NCBI GenBank assembly: GCA_017622815.1
Contig: JAGAQH010000001.1
Span: 1-64,000 of the forward strand
Length of the DNA stretch: 64,000 bases
Source: Bacteroidaceae bacterium
Lineage (GTDB): Bacteria; Bacteroidota; Bacteroidia; Bacteroidales; Bacteroidaceae
Direction of reading: 5' to 3'
The translations under genes and the position numbers were made by a program. The notes below the pieces were generated by a model. It saw nothing but the letters and a program-made list of their open reading frames with translations. It was not told the DNA's origin and did not search any database. Positions 16,155-25,699 of this stretch are shown one piece after another; within the stretch, counting starts at the first letter, position 1, and the number at the start of each line of letters is the position of its first letter.

Positions 16155-18950
16155 ATGAAGAGGACCTTGCTTTTTCTATGCTCAATAATAGCGTGCTGTA
16201 CCATTGTTGCCCAAGACAAACTGGAGAGCATGGCCAACAGGTTGAAATCCTTTGGCACGAAGTTACCCCAGGAACAGGTATTCCTGCACATGGACAACAA
16301 CTGCTACTATCTGGGGGATACAATATTCTATAAGGCATACGTGCGACGGAGCGACAACGGACATCCCACGAACTTGAGCGGAATCCTGTATTGCGAACTG
16401 CTCAATGACGACGGTTTCCTGGTGGAAAGGCAGATGATTCCCTTGGAAAAGGGCGAAGGGCACGGCAACTTTGCCTTGGCCGACACAGCACTGTATGCCG
16501 GCTATTACGAACTGAGGGCCTATACAAAATGGCAGTTGAACTGGGGAGTGACGGAACAGCCGCACAGCCGCTGGGCAGAAGAGTACTTCTTCAACAAGGA
16601 TATGGCGGAGGACTATTACCGCGACTATGAGAAACTGTATTCGCGCGTATTCCCCGTATATAACAGACCTGCATCACCGGGGGACTTCTCCCAGGACATG
16701 ACCCTGCGCCCCCTGTCTGCCTATTACAAGAATTCCGCAGAGAAGCCCGGCACCACCGTACAGTTCTTCCCGGAAGGAGGCAGCCTTGTATCGGGGCTGA
16801 AGCAACGTGTGGCATGGGAGGTGAGGAACGAGCAGGGTATGGCTCTGGAAGGCACACTGAGCATCAGTATGCCGGACGGCCAAACAATAACTTCCGAAAC
16901 TCTGAACCGTGGCAGAGGCGTGTTTGAACTGACTCCGTCTGAAGGGCAAACGCTGACGGCACAATTCACTCCGGCAGACGGCAAGGGGAACCCGGCAGGA
17001 ACACTGCCCGCCAGCAAAGAACTGCCCGAAGCAGAAACGGATGGCGTGGCGCTGCACGTCAGCACGGACACCGCAGGCATAAGCATTTCCTATGCCACGG
17101 CAGGCAGCGCATCGCAGGAAGAACTTGGAATTACCGTTATGCACAACGGAGTGCTGAAACACTTCGCGCAACCGGACGGCAAGCCAATACGAATGCATGC
17201 CGAGGTTCCCGGAGTATATCAGGTAACGGTGTTCAACTCCGAGGGACGCGTATATGCCGACAGGCTCTGCTTCTATCTGCCGGCAGGGTTCAAGCACACC
17301 AACGTGAACTTCTCCGGCATGAAGACTGGTAACTACAGCGCCTTCGAACCCATTGCCATAGAAGTACAAGGAGCACCCGGAGCAAACATGTCCATAGCAG
17401 TAAGGGATGCGGCAAAGGGCGAATACATCTACGACACAGGCAACATGCTCACCGAGACGCTGCTTTCCAGTCAGATAAAGGGATTTGTGCCCCATCCGCA
17501 ATGGTTTTTCCAGCAGGACAACGGGGAAAGGCGCCAGGCACTGGACCTGCTGATGATGGTGCAGGGATGGCGCAGATACGTCTGGAAGGAAATGGCCATA
17601 CAGGGAGAATTCCAACTGACCCACATGCCAGAGAGCCGTTATCCGCACTGGACAGGACAGATACACAACTATTCGGCGGAACAGGTGCTGAGTGTATTAG
17701 AGCAGAGGGCCATGGAAATGTCGGGCGGGCAAGCAAACGACGACCCCGCCTCCGATAACGACCAGAAAGACAAAAGCGGGGAGAAACCTATGGAAGAAAA
17801 GGCGGAAGCCAAGGAGAAGAACAGACTTTCCGACTCCAGAGACCGCTTCAACAAAAGGGAGGACAACCTGAAATACCCCGTTGCCCTGCATGCCGAGTTC
17901 TCCCAACCCGGCAATGAAGGTGTGGAAGGAAACATGCGCAGCCAAGGGACCTTTGCCATGGACTTCCCCAGATATTACGAAGAATTCCTGTTTTTCCTCG
18001 GCGCCAGCGACACCACGAAATGGAAGAAAGGGCAACCTCCCGTATGGACACAGAACGGCAGGACGAAGCGCGACGAAGTGGACTTCCCCGAGTTCTATGT
18101 CAAGTTGGACCATGTCTATCCCCGTTTCCCCAAACCATACGACTACTACCAGTCGCACATAGCACCCATGCCGAAGGACAACCCCCTGTACAATAGCATG
18201 AACGAACAGGTGCGCATGCTGTCTGAGGTCACCATAGGGGCACGTCGCAACGGGCGAAGGAAATTCGGCCACTGGAGGCCAGCCTTCATAATAGACGCCT
18301 ACGATGCCTTCAATGCCACGTGCGATGCCGGATTTGCACCGGGCTACTTTATGGGCGCCAACCGCTTCGGCGAGGACGTGGCACGCACCTATATAGGCGA
18401 CATGAAGACCGACCGCAGATACGATATCAGTTACCGCTTCGACGGAAAGATATATAGCGAAGGAACGGCTATGCAGCGCCACAAGGAACAGACAGACATA
18501 CCTGATGCAATGCCCCGATGGAGCAGCAACATGCCGGACCTCAAACGAGACAAGTACAATTATCTGTGGAATCTATACAAAGTGGTAGTATATACCGACT
18601 ACTCTCCAAGAAAAGACAGGCATGGCAAGTACCGCGGGAACGAGTTGCCCAGCGTAACCATAGACCTGCAACTGCTGGACGACGGTGTGGAGCGCCTTTA
18701 CAGAAAAAACCGCTACTGGAAGATGAAGGGATTCTCCATTCCGGACGAATTCTACTCGCCCGACTACTCCAAGCAGCCACTCCCAAAGGAAGACTATCGC
18801 CGAACCTTGTATTGGAACCCCAATGTAAGACTGGATGCAGACGGGCGTGCCACCATAAATCTATACAACAACTCCTCCACCAGCATCCTGCAAGTGAGTG
18901 CCGAAGGATGGACGCCTGACGGCACCCCCCAGTGCGGAAATGTCAACTAA
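16155..18950 (+). CDS. Large exported protein with MG2/alpha-2-macroglobulin-like N terminus
   Basis: A 931-residue protein with a signal peptide (MKRTLLFLCSIIACCTIVAQ). The first mature domain contains EQVFLHMDNNCYYLGDTIFY, which resembles the MG2-type beta-sandwich of bacterial alpha-2-macroglobulins and of Bacteroidetes exported proteins annotated as TonB-plug-associated. No thioester motif (CxEQ) is seen. A low-complexity Lys/Glu/Asp segment lies around 530-580 and the rest looks beta-rich. It probably sits in the periplasm or on the outer membrane. The precise function is unknown. Confidence 0.75.
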   Translation: MKRTLLFLCSIIACCTIVAQDKLESMANRLKSFGTKLPQEQVFLHMDNNCYYLGDTIFYKAYVRRSDNGHPTNLSGILYCELLNDDGFLVERQMIPLEKGEGHGNFALADTALYAGYYELRAYTKWQLNWGVTEQPHSRWAEEYFFNKDMAEDYYRDYEKLYSRVFPVYNRPASPGDFSQDMTLRPLSAYYKNSAEKPGTTVQFFPEGGSLVSGLKQRVAWEVRNEQGMALEGTLSISMPDGQTITSETLNRGRGVFELTPSEGQTLTAQFTPADGKGNPAGTLPASKELPEAETDGVALHVSTDTAGISISYATAGSASQEELGITVMHNGVLKHFAQPDGKPIRMHAEVPGVYQVTVFNSEGRVYADRLCFYLPAGFKHTNVNFSGMKTGNYSAFEPIAIEVQGAPGANMSIAVRDAAKGEYIYDTGNMLTETLLSSQIKGFVPHPQWFFQQDNGERRQALDLLMMVQGWRRYVWKEMAIQGEFQLTHMPESRYPHWTGQIHNYSAEQVLSVLEQRAMEMSGGQANDDPASDNDQKDKSGEKPMEEKAEAKEKNRLSDSRDRFNKREDNLKYPVALHAEFSQPGNEGVEGNMRSQGTFAMDFPRYYEEFLFFLGASDTTKWKKGQPPVWTQNGRTKRDEVDFPEFYVKLDHVYPRFPKPYDYYQSHIAPMPKDNPLYNSMNEQVRMLSEVTIGARRNGRRKFGHWRPAFIIDAYDAFNATCDAGFAPGYFMGANRFGEDVARTYIGDMKTDRRYDISYRFDGKIYSEGTAMQRHKEQTDIPDAMPRWSSNMPDLKRDKYNYLWNLYKVVVYTDYSPRKDRHGKYRGNELPSVTIDLQLLDDGVERLYRKNRYWKMKGFSIPDEFYSPDYSKQPLPKEDYRRTLYWNPNVRLDADGRATINLYNNSSTSILQVSAEGWTPDGTPQCGNVN

Positions 18951-19020
18951 TATTGGTCAAAAACACCGCTATTAACATAATTTACCCCACCATTGGGGCA
19001 TCTTTGTCATCAGAATTTAA

Positions 19021-19028
19021 TATATTTG
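19021..19028 (+). promoter_or_regulatory. -7 element of the sugar kinase gene
   Basis: TATATTTG, 34 nt before the ATG at 19063; no TTG at the right spacing. Confidence 0.45.
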
Positions 19029-19062
19029 TAGTCGCATACATTCATTTAACCCAATCAATACT

Positions 19063-20166
19063 ATGGAACAGAACGAACTGAAGAACATTGTTTCCCACTT
19101 TGCCATCCGTGGCACAGTAAGCGAAATCAAGCCCCTCGGCGCCGGTCTCATCAACGACACCCTGTTGGTCACAACAGCCGAGGCAGATGCACCCAACTAT
19201 GTGCTGCAACGCGTGAATACCAACGTATTCCCCGATGTGGATCTGGTAATGCGCAACATCTATGCCGTGACCACCCACATACGCAAGAAACTGGAAGCAG
19301 CAGGCGAAACAGAGATTGACCGCAAGGTGCTGACCTTCATGCCCGCCAAGGACGACGAGACAAAACTCTATGCCATCGTGGACGGCCAGTACTGGCGCAT
19401 GATGATATTCATTGAGAATGCCGTGACAAAGCAGGCAGTAAACCCCGAGAGTTCACGCGCCGCCGGTAAGGCATTCGGCCAGTTCCAGGCCATGCTTGCC
19501 GACATCCCCGTGGAGTTGGGCGAGACAATCAAGGACTTCCACAACATGGAGTTCCGTCTGCAGCAGTTGCGCGAAGTAATTGCCAAGGACCCCGTAGGCC
19601 GTGTTGCCGAACCCGAAGTTCAGGCCATGCTGAAGGAGATAGACGCCCGTGCCGAGTACATGTGCCAGGCAGAGCGTATGGGCCGTGAGGGCATCCTGCC
19701 CAAGCGTGTATGCCATTGCGACACCAAGGTGAACAACATGATGTTCGACCAGCAGGACAACGTCCTCTGTGTAATCGACCTTGACACCGTGATGCCCAAC
19801 TTCATCTTCTCCGACTATGGCGACTTCCTGCGCACAGGTGCCAACAAGGTAGCCGAGGACCATCAGGACATGGATGCCGTTTGCTTCGACGTGGACATCT
19901 TCAAGGCATTCACCGAGGGTTATCTGGCAAGCGCAAGCAGTTTCCTGACACGCGTAGAGATAGAGAACCTGCCCTATGCCGTGAAACTCTTCCCCTACAT
20001 GCAGTGCGTACGTTTCCTGTGGGACTACCTCAGTGGCGACAAGTACTGGAAGTGCCAGTATGCCAACCACAACTTCGTGCGTGCCAACAACCAGCTGCAC
20101 CTGCTGCTCAGCATAGAGAAGCACGAGCCTGAGATGGAGGCATTCATCGCAGATTGCTTGAAGTAA
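19063..20166 (+). CDS. Phosphotransferase (APH family), probably N-acetylhexosamine 1-kinase-like
   Basis: A 367-residue kinase of the aminoglycoside phosphotransferase fold. The catalytic loop is CHCDTKVNNMMF and the metal-binding loop VIDLDTVMPNFIFSDYGDF, a pattern found in the NahK/homoserine-kinase-like branch. The N-terminal glycine-poor loop PLGAGLINDTLLV fits NahK. In that family the enzyme phosphorylates GlcNAc/GalNAc at C1. It could feed GlcNAc made by the sialic acid pathway at 31-36 kb into metabolism, but this is inference; other sugar substrates are possible. Confidence 0.75.
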   Translation: MEQNELKNIVSHFAIRGTVSEIKPLGAGLINDTLLVTTAEADAPNYVLQRVNTNVFPDVDLVMRNIYAVTTHIRKKLEAAGETEIDRKVLTFMPAKDDETKLYAIVDGQYWRMMIFIENAVTKQAVNPESSRAAGKAFGQFQAMLADIPVELGETIKDFHNMEFRLQQLREVIAKDPVGRVAEPEVQAMLKEIDARAEYMCQAERMGREGILPKRVCHCDTKVNNMMFDQQDNVLCVIDLDTVMPNFIFSDYGDFLRTGANKVAEDHQDMDAVCFDVDIFKAFTEGYLASASSFLTRVEIENLPYAVKLFPYMQCVRFLWDYLSGDKYWKCQYANHNFVRANNQLHLLLSIEKHEPEMEAFIADCLK

Positions 20167-20201
20167 TCATCCGCCCCGCAAAAAGCGTGGCATAAACATA
20201 A

Positions 20202-21587
20202 ATGAAACATAACTATAGTCTTATGTCCACTATCAGGAAGTATGCCGAGAGCGGCAAACTCCTGATAGTGGCAACAATCGCCGCCCTCTTTGCGGCAAAC
20301 CTGCCTTTAACACGCGACTGGTACAGCAGTTTCTGGCAGGAACCATTGAACCTTGTCGTTGCAGGCTATGACCTGCTTAGCCACAATGGCCAAAGCCTGA
20401 CCATAGGAGGTTTTATCAACGACTTTTTTATGGCCATATTCTTCCTCTCCGTGGGTTTGGAACTGAAGAGGGAGATTTTCTGTGGAGGAGAACTCTCCTC
20501 CCTGCGCAAAGCCCTACTTCCTGTTCTTGCGGCAATAGGTGGCATGATTGTGCCCACCATAGTATTTGGCATTGCATGTTACCTGACAGGCGACGCCAAA
20601 TACATGGACATCATGGAGCGAGGCATGCCCATCCCCATGGCCACAGACATTGCATTCTCGCTGGGTGTGCTGTCCATGTTCTCCAAACGTGTGCCCACAG
20701 GACTGAAAGTATTTCTTGCCACACTGGCCGTGGCAGACGACCTCGGCGGCATTCTTGTCATTGCCATAAATTACACCGACCACATCTCCCTGCCGCATCT
20801 TGGCGGAGTGCTCGGATGCATACTGGCATGCATGTATCTGTCGTATCGCAAGGTACATAGCAAGATTGGCTACTTCGGCATAGGTTTGTTCATGTGGTGG
20901 TTCATGTTCCAAAGCGGCATACATTCTACCATAGCAGGCGTGGCACTTGCCTTCTGCATACCCGCCAGGCTGAGCCGTGGAACAAAGTATTATATAGAGA
21001 AGATACGCGAGCAGATTGACAAGTTCCCTCAATATGAGGTTACCGCACACGACAAGCGTACACCGCACATGCTCACACAGACCGAGATACAGGACCTTCG
21101 CGCCATAGAATCCGCTTCCGACCATCTCATATCCACATTGCAGGATGCGGAAGACGTGCTGCGCAACCCTATCAGCATGCTCATCATCCCCATATTTGCC
21201 TTTGCCAATGCCGGCGTATGCTTCGAGGGCATGAGCATAGACAACCTCACCCAGGGCGTCGGGCTTGGCGTATTCCTTGGTTTGGTAATAGGAAAGTTCT
21301 CCGGTGTAATGATGGCATGCTGGCTCAGTGTAAAGGCAAAGATAGTACAGTTGCCGGACGGTGCCACTTGGGCCTCGTTGTCAGGAATAGCCATGCTTTG
21401 CGGCATCGGCTTCACCGTAAGCATGTTCATGGCAGAACTGTCCTATCCCCTGAATTTGGAAGGCCAGGAACCGGCCTTAATGAAACTGCTGCTTAACGAT
21501 GCCAAGTTGGGCATATTGTGTGGCACCATTACCAGTGCGGCGATAGGTTCCATAATATTAAAAAGAACCCTCCCCAGCAAAGGTTGA
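20202..21587 (+). CDS. nhaA: Na+/H+ antiporter NhaA
   Basis: A 461-residue membrane protein with about 11-12 transmembrane helices. The ion-binding Asp pair D179-D180 is in ATLAVADDLGGILVIA, and FFLSVGLELKREI and IPMATDIAFSLGVLS are conserved NhaA stretches. It exchanges internal Na+ for external H+. It follows the kinase gene by 35 bp and may be cotranscribed. A hydrophilic insert (about residues 275-315) is longer than in E. coli NhaA, as is common in Bacteroidetes. A second Met at residue 8 is an alternative start. Confidence 0.95.
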   Translation: MKHNYSLMSTIRKYAESGKLLIVATIAALFAANLPLTRDWYSSFWQEPLNLVVAGYDLLSHNGQSLTIGGFINDFFMAIFFLSVGLELKREIFCGGELSSLRKALLPVLAAIGGMIVPTIVFGIACYLTGDAKYMDIMERGMPIPMATDIAFSLGVLSMFSKRVPTGLKVFLATLAVADDLGGILVIAINYTDHISLPHLGGVLGCILACMYLSYRKVHSKIGYFGIGLFMWWFMFQSGIHSTIAGVALAFCIPARLSRGTKYYIEKIREQIDKFPQYEVTAHDKRTPHMLTQTEIQDLRAIESASDHLISTLQDAEDVLRNPISMLIIPIFAFANAGVCFEGMSIDNLTQGVGLGVFLGLVIGKFSGVMMACWLSVKAKIVQLPDGATWASLSGIAMLCGIGFTVSMFMAELSYPLNLEGQEPALMKLLLNDAKLGILCGTITSAAIGSIILKRTLPSKG

Positions 21588-21913
21588 GGCACAGTACCAG
21601 GAAAAGAAAGTCGGGAACACCGTTGCACCGACAGGCATGGCAAGACGACCGGCTGAAAATGCACCGATACATAATCATATTGCACTAACGACAAAAAAGA
21701 AAGGCTTCCTGCACAATAACAGGAAGCCTTTTATCGTTATAGGGATATAACAGACATGTTACCACCCGCCATGCCCTGCATGCGAATGACATGTCCCTAA
21801 ATACAACGCCTATGCCACTTCCTCTACCCCAACCTGTACTTTTACCGAAGAAAGAGGTGCTTGAAAGCCTGCGCCGTTTTGCAAGAGAATTCCGTCCCCA
21901 ATAGCGAACACGA
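21588..21913. other. Gene-free interval between nhaA and the sigma factor gene
   Basis: Apart from the terminator at 21701-21730 nothing recognisable is seen. The genes on either side converge. Confidence 0.6.
21701..21730. terminator. Terminator between nhaA and the sigma factor gene
   Basis: AAGGCTTCCTG and CAGGAAGCCTT form an 11-bp stem with an 8-nt loop, followed by TTATCG on plus and preceded by AAAAAAGA (U-rich on minus). Likely bidirectional. Confidence 0.75.
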
Positions 21914-22504
21914 CTAAACAGCCAGTTCCAAGGAGTTGTCCATTATCATCTTGCGCAAGTTCATGGTAGCATAGCGCATACGACCCAAAGCCGTATTTAT
22001 GCTCACATTAGTAATTTGTGCAATCTCCTTGAAAGACAAGTCCTCGTAGAACCTGAGATGGACGATCTCCTGCTGCACGGGAGGCAACATGCCAATCATT
22101 TTCGACAAGGTTGCCACATCGGCCCTACGCAACATATCATCCTCGCAACATTCTTGGGAAAGCCTTACATTATTATATAATACATTGCTTTGCATGTCTC
22201 CGTCGCATTGGGGCATGATCTTGCTATTGCGTACAGCGTCAATGACAAGATTATGAGCAATGCGCATGAGCCATGCCGAAAACTTGCCCGTGGCCCTGTA
22301 CTGGTGGCTACGTATGCACACAATGGCCTTCATGAAAGTTTCCTGAAATACATCATTCGCCTGCTCCACATCTTGGGTCAGACGCATCACATATGCATAA
22401 AGTGCTTCCTGATTTCTTTCGAGCAACACATCAAAAGCCTTGTCAACGCCTTGTTCATACAATTCCGCCAATTCGTGGTCGGACATTGCAGCAAATTTAC
22501 TCAT
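21914..22504 (-). CDS. RNA polymerase ECF-type sigma factor
   Basis: A 196-residue sigma-70 family protein. Region 2 is seen in AYVMRLTQDVEQANDVFQET and FSAWLMRIAHNLVIDAVR, and region 4 in LPPVQQEIVHLRFYEDLSFKEIAQ plus the HTH ending NTALGRMRYATMNLRK. It directs RNA polymerase to an unknown regulon. No anti-sigma gene is adjacent, as is often the case for constitutive Bacteroidetes ECF paralogues. Confidence 0.9.
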   Translation of the reverse strand: MSKFAAMSDHELAELYEQGVDKAFDVLLERNQEALYAYVMRLTQDVEQANDVFQETFMKAIVCIRSHQYRATGKFSAWLMRIAHNLVIDAVRNSKIMPQCDGDMQSNVLYNNVRLSQECCEDDMLRRADVATLSKMIGMLPPVQQEIVHLRFYEDLSFKEIAQITNVSINTALGRMRYATMNLRKMIMDNSLELAV

Positions 22505-22674
22505 ACCTCTGTTATAATTTCTATTTTGGAGTAGAGTTCTTGTCTATAGGCTTACGTGGTTTTTAATGTGAATTTAATACTAAATGCCCGCTTTCAATGC
22601 ACGGACTGGGCACAAAGTACGTCTTTTTTTTCCAATAAAACAAGAATAGCGAGAAGAAATACATCAAAAAACGC

Positions 22675-22682
22675 TATCTTTG
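22675..22682 (+). promoter_or_regulatory. -7 element of the glutamine synthetase gene
   Basis: TATCTTTG, 62 nt before the ATG at 22745; the -33 position is not consensus. Confidence 0.5.
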
Positions 22683-22744
22683 TGCCTGTAGGCCCACATG
22701 CAACTGGGCGCAGACATTGATATTTCACAAAAAACGATACTACT

Positions 22745-24247
22745 ATGAACAAGGAACTTGCTATGAATCCCAACAAACTGGTAGCCTTCCTGGGCAAACC
22801 ATGCAAGGAATTCACAAAGGCGGACATCGTCCGCTTCATCGAAGAGAATGAAATAAGGATGGTGAACTTCATGTATCCCGCCGGCGACGGCAGGTTGAAG
22901 ACACTGAACTTCGTAATAAACAACCTGGCGTATCTGGATGCCATACTGACATGTGGCGAGCGTGTGGACGGCAGCAGCCTGTTCCCCTTCATCGAGGCAG
23001 GCAGCAGCGACCTCTATGTCCTGCCACGTTTCAGCACGGCCTTCCTGGATCCCTTTGCCGAGATCCCTACCCTGTCCATGCTTTGCTCCTATTTCAACAA
23101 GGACGGAGAACCTCTGGAGAGTTCGCCCGAGAACACCCTGCGCAAGGCATGCCGCGCCTTCAACGAAGTGACCGGCATGGAGTTCCAGGCTATGGGCGAG
23201 TTGGAGTACTACGTTATTGCTCCGGACACGGAAATGTTCCCTGCCACCGACCAGAAGGGTTATCACGAATCGGCTCCCTATGCCAAGTTCAATGAGTTCC
23301 GCACCCAGTGCATGGCATACATCGCACAGGCAGGCGGACAGATAAAGTACGGTCACTCCGAGGTGGGCAACTTCACCATCGACGGCATGATTTACGAACA
23401 GAACGAGATAGAGTTCCTGCCCGTACGTGCCGAGGATGCCGCCGACCAGTTGATGATTGCCAAGTGGATTATCCGCAACCTGGCATACGAACTGGGTTAT
23501 GACATCACCTTCGCCCCCAAGATTACCGCCGGCAAGGCAGGTTCAGGTCTGCACATACACATGCGCATCGTCAAGGACGGCCAGAACCAGATGCTGGAGG
23601 GCGGCGTACTCTCCGCAACAGCACGTCGTGCCATTGCCGGCATGATGGAGTTGGCACCTTCCATCACCGCCTTCGGCAATACCAACCCAACCTCATACTT
23701 CCGTCTGGTTCCCCATCAGGAGGCTCCCACCAATATCTGCTGGGGCGACCGCAACCGCTCCGTACTGGTGCGCGTGCCATTGGGTTGGGCGGCAAAGAGC
23801 GACATGTGCAAGATTGCCAACCCCTTGGAGAACGAGAGCAACTACGACACATCACAGAAGCAGACGGTGGAGATGCGTTCTCCGGACGGTTCTGCCGACA
23901 TATACCAACTGATTGCCGGTCTTTGCGTGGCATGCCGTCATGGCTTTGAGATGGAGAACGCTCTGGAAACAGCAGAGAAGACCTATGTGAACGTGAACAT
24001 CCACCAGAAGGAGAACGAGGACAAGTTGAAGGACCTGGCTCAGTTGCCCGACAGTTGCGAGGCAAGTGCCGATTGTCTGGAAAACCAGCGTGCCGTGTTC
24101 GAGCAGCACAACGTCTTCAGCCCCGCCATGATAGACGGTATCATAAAGCGTCTGCGCTCATACGGCGACAAGACCTTGCGTGCCGACATCAACGGCAATC
24201 AGGAGGAGATGCTGAAACTGGTGGAGAAGTATTTCCATTGCGGATGA
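22745..24247 (+). CDS. glnA: Glutamine synthetase family protein
   Basis: A 500-residue glutamine synthetase-like enzyme joining glutamate and ammonia with ATP. Metal and substrate motifs are present: MGELEYYVI (catalytic Glu), NEIEFLPV, GSGLHIHM (His ligand), the ATP/ammonia-site stretch FGNTNPTSYFRLVPHQEAPT, WGDRNRSVLVRVP and QTVEMRSPDGSADIY. It is about 30-60 residues longer than classic type I enzymes, with an extended helical C terminus. A Met at residue 7 is an alternative start. A role in ammonium assimilation is likely; gamma-glutamylation of another amine cannot be ruled out. Confidence 0.88.
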   Translation: MNKELAMNPNKLVAFLGKPCKEFTKADIVRFIEENEIRMVNFMYPAGDGRLKTLNFVINNLAYLDAILTCGERVDGSSLFPFIEAGSSDLYVLPRFSTAFLDPFAEIPTLSMLCSYFNKDGEPLESSPENTLRKACRAFNEVTGMEFQAMGELEYYVIAPDTEMFPATDQKGYHESAPYAKFNEFRTQCMAYIAQAGGQIKYGHSEVGNFTIDGMIYEQNEIEFLPVRAEDAADQLMIAKWIIRNLAYELGYDITFAPKITAGKAGSGLHIHMRIVKDGQNQMLEGGVLSATARRAIAGMMELAPSITAFGNTNPTSYFRLVPHQEAPTNICWGDRNRSVLVRVPLGWAAKSDMCKIANPLENESNYDTSQKQTVEMRSPDGSADIYQLIAGLCVACRHGFEMENALETAEKTYVNVNIHQKENEDKLKDLAQLPDSCEASADCLENQRAVFEQHNVFSPAMIDGIIKRLRSYGDKTLRADINGNQEEMLKLVEKYFHCG

Positions 24248-24647
24248 GGTAAACGGAAAACGGAAATCGGAAAACGGAAAACTAACATACCCCCTCCGTC
24301 GCTTCGCTCCTCGTCCCCCTGTCTCAGGGGGACAAAGAGGGTTTAGCGTTATTACCAACTTTCTCCCCCTGAGACAGGGGGAGTCCCGAAGGGGAGGGGG
24401 TATGATGAAAACGGAATGGTGAAAACTGCGTGTAAGCGAGAGCATGGTAGGGACACGGCATGCCGTGTCCGATAACAATAGCAAAAGCGGACTCGGCATG
24501 CCGAGTCCCTACAACCCCGAGCGTGAGCAACTAAGACGATAGTCAAGACGACATAGCCGGATTAAAACGGGGAACTGCGATTGACCGAGAACATTGTAGG
24601 GACACGGCATGCCGTGTCCGTTTTCCCCTAATAAAGTGGTGTATATC
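24248..24647. repeat. Repeat-filled intergenic region with 20-bp palindromes
   Basis: No gene in these 400 bp. From left: a GGAAAACGG run (about 24251-24282); a CATACCCCCTCCG...CAGGGGGAC element (24287-24340) and an inverted copy (about 24362-24402); AAGCGAGAGCA; the perfect palindrome GGACACGGCATGCCGTGTCC (24451-24470); a variant GGACTCGGCATGCCGAGTCC (24489-24508); CCGAGCGTGAGCA; and another copy of the first palindrome at 24600-24619. The last copy ends 28 bp before the next gene. Confidence 0.75.
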
Positions 24648-25661
24648 ATGAAAAGACTACTTAACTACCTTATGGTTCTGGGTGTCTTCATCCTTGCAGG
24701 TTGTTCGGCATCCAAAGGCACTTCATCCGAAAACGATTGGGTGCGGGTGACTAACGGCAACCTCTGGCTTACGGCCGAGGGAGACACCGTACAGGCACAC
24801 GCACCGGGTTTCCTGCGACAGGGGGACACTTGGTATATGGTAGGAGAAGACCGAGGACGTGAATGGCGTCCCGATGTGAACCTGTACAGCAGCAAGGATC
24901 TCCAGCACTGGCACTTCGAGAAGAAGATAATAGAGAACGGCGTCACCAGCCCCGACCTCGGCAAAAGCCGCATGATAGAGCGCGCCAAACTGCTCTACAA
25001 CAAGAAGACCAAGCGCTTCGTCGTATGGTGCCATTGGGAGTCGTCGAACTACGGAGCCTCCGAGGCGGCCTGTTTTTCCAGCGACAAGATAGACGGCACC
25101 TACCGTCTGGAATGGAGCGGACGTCCTCTGGGCATAAAAAGCAGGGACTGCAACGTGTTTGTGGATAGCGATGGCACGGCGTACTTCATCTCCACCACCG
25201 TGGAGAACCAGCACCTGGGACTTTTCCGTCTTTCGGACGACTATCTGTCCGTAGTGGAGCACACACGCTTGTTTGCCGGCCAGCGCCGCGAGGCACCTGC
25301 CATAGTCAAGTTGGGACAGCGCTACTTCATGTTCTCCTCTGCCTGCACGGGATGGGCGCCCAACCAGTGCAAACTCTCGTGGAGCGACAACCTGAAGGAG
25401 GGTTGGAGCCCTCTGGAGAACATAGGCGACAACAAGGCTTTCCGCACCCAACCGGCCGCCATACTGGAGGTCAAGGGAACAAAGGACACCACCTACCTCT
25501 ACGTGGGTGACCGCTGGAAAGACCCCAATCTGGCACAATCCAAGACTATCATCTTCCCAGTCACCTTCACGGACACATCGTGCGACTTCCGCTATCGCGA
25601 CAGTTTCGAGATAAACTTCAAGACCGGAGAGTGGAGAGAAGACACCAAAGCGAAGAAGTAA
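24648..25661 (+). CDS. Glycoside hydrolase family 43-like lipoprotein (exo-galactanase-like)
   Basis: A 337-residue protein with a lipoprotein signal (MKRLLNYLMVLGVFILAGC). The mature part reads as a five-bladed propeller: HAPGFLRQGDTWYMVGEDRG, NLYSSKDLQHWHFE, IERAKLLYNKKTKRFVVWCH and SRDCNVFVDSDGTAYFIST match the pattern of GH43 subfamily 24 exo-beta-1,3-galactanases. In that subfamily the enzyme trims beta-1,3-galactan side chains; the exact substrate here is inferred. The start at 24648 puts the signal peptide at the N terminus. A second GH43 gene follows 38 bp later. Confidence 0.8.
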   Translation: MKRLLNYLMVLGVFILAGCSASKGTSSENDWVRVTNGNLWLTAEGDTVQAHAPGFLRQGDTWYMVGEDRGREWRPDVNLYSSKDLQHWHFEKKIIENGVTSPDLGKSRMIERAKLLYNKKTKRFVVWCHWESSNYGASEAACFSSDKIDGTYRLEWSGRPLGIKSRDCNVFVDSDGTAYFISTTVENQHLGLFRLSDDYLSVVEHTRLFAGQRREAPAIVKLGQRYFMFSSACTGWAPNQCKLSWSDNLKEGWSPLENIGDNKAFRTQPAAILEVKGTKDTTYLYVGDRWKDPNLAQSKTIIFPVTFTDTSCDFRYRDSFEINFKTGEWREDTKAKK

Positions 25662-25699
25662 GGCAACAAAGAGCGTGCCTCCACTCCCCCCCCGAAACT

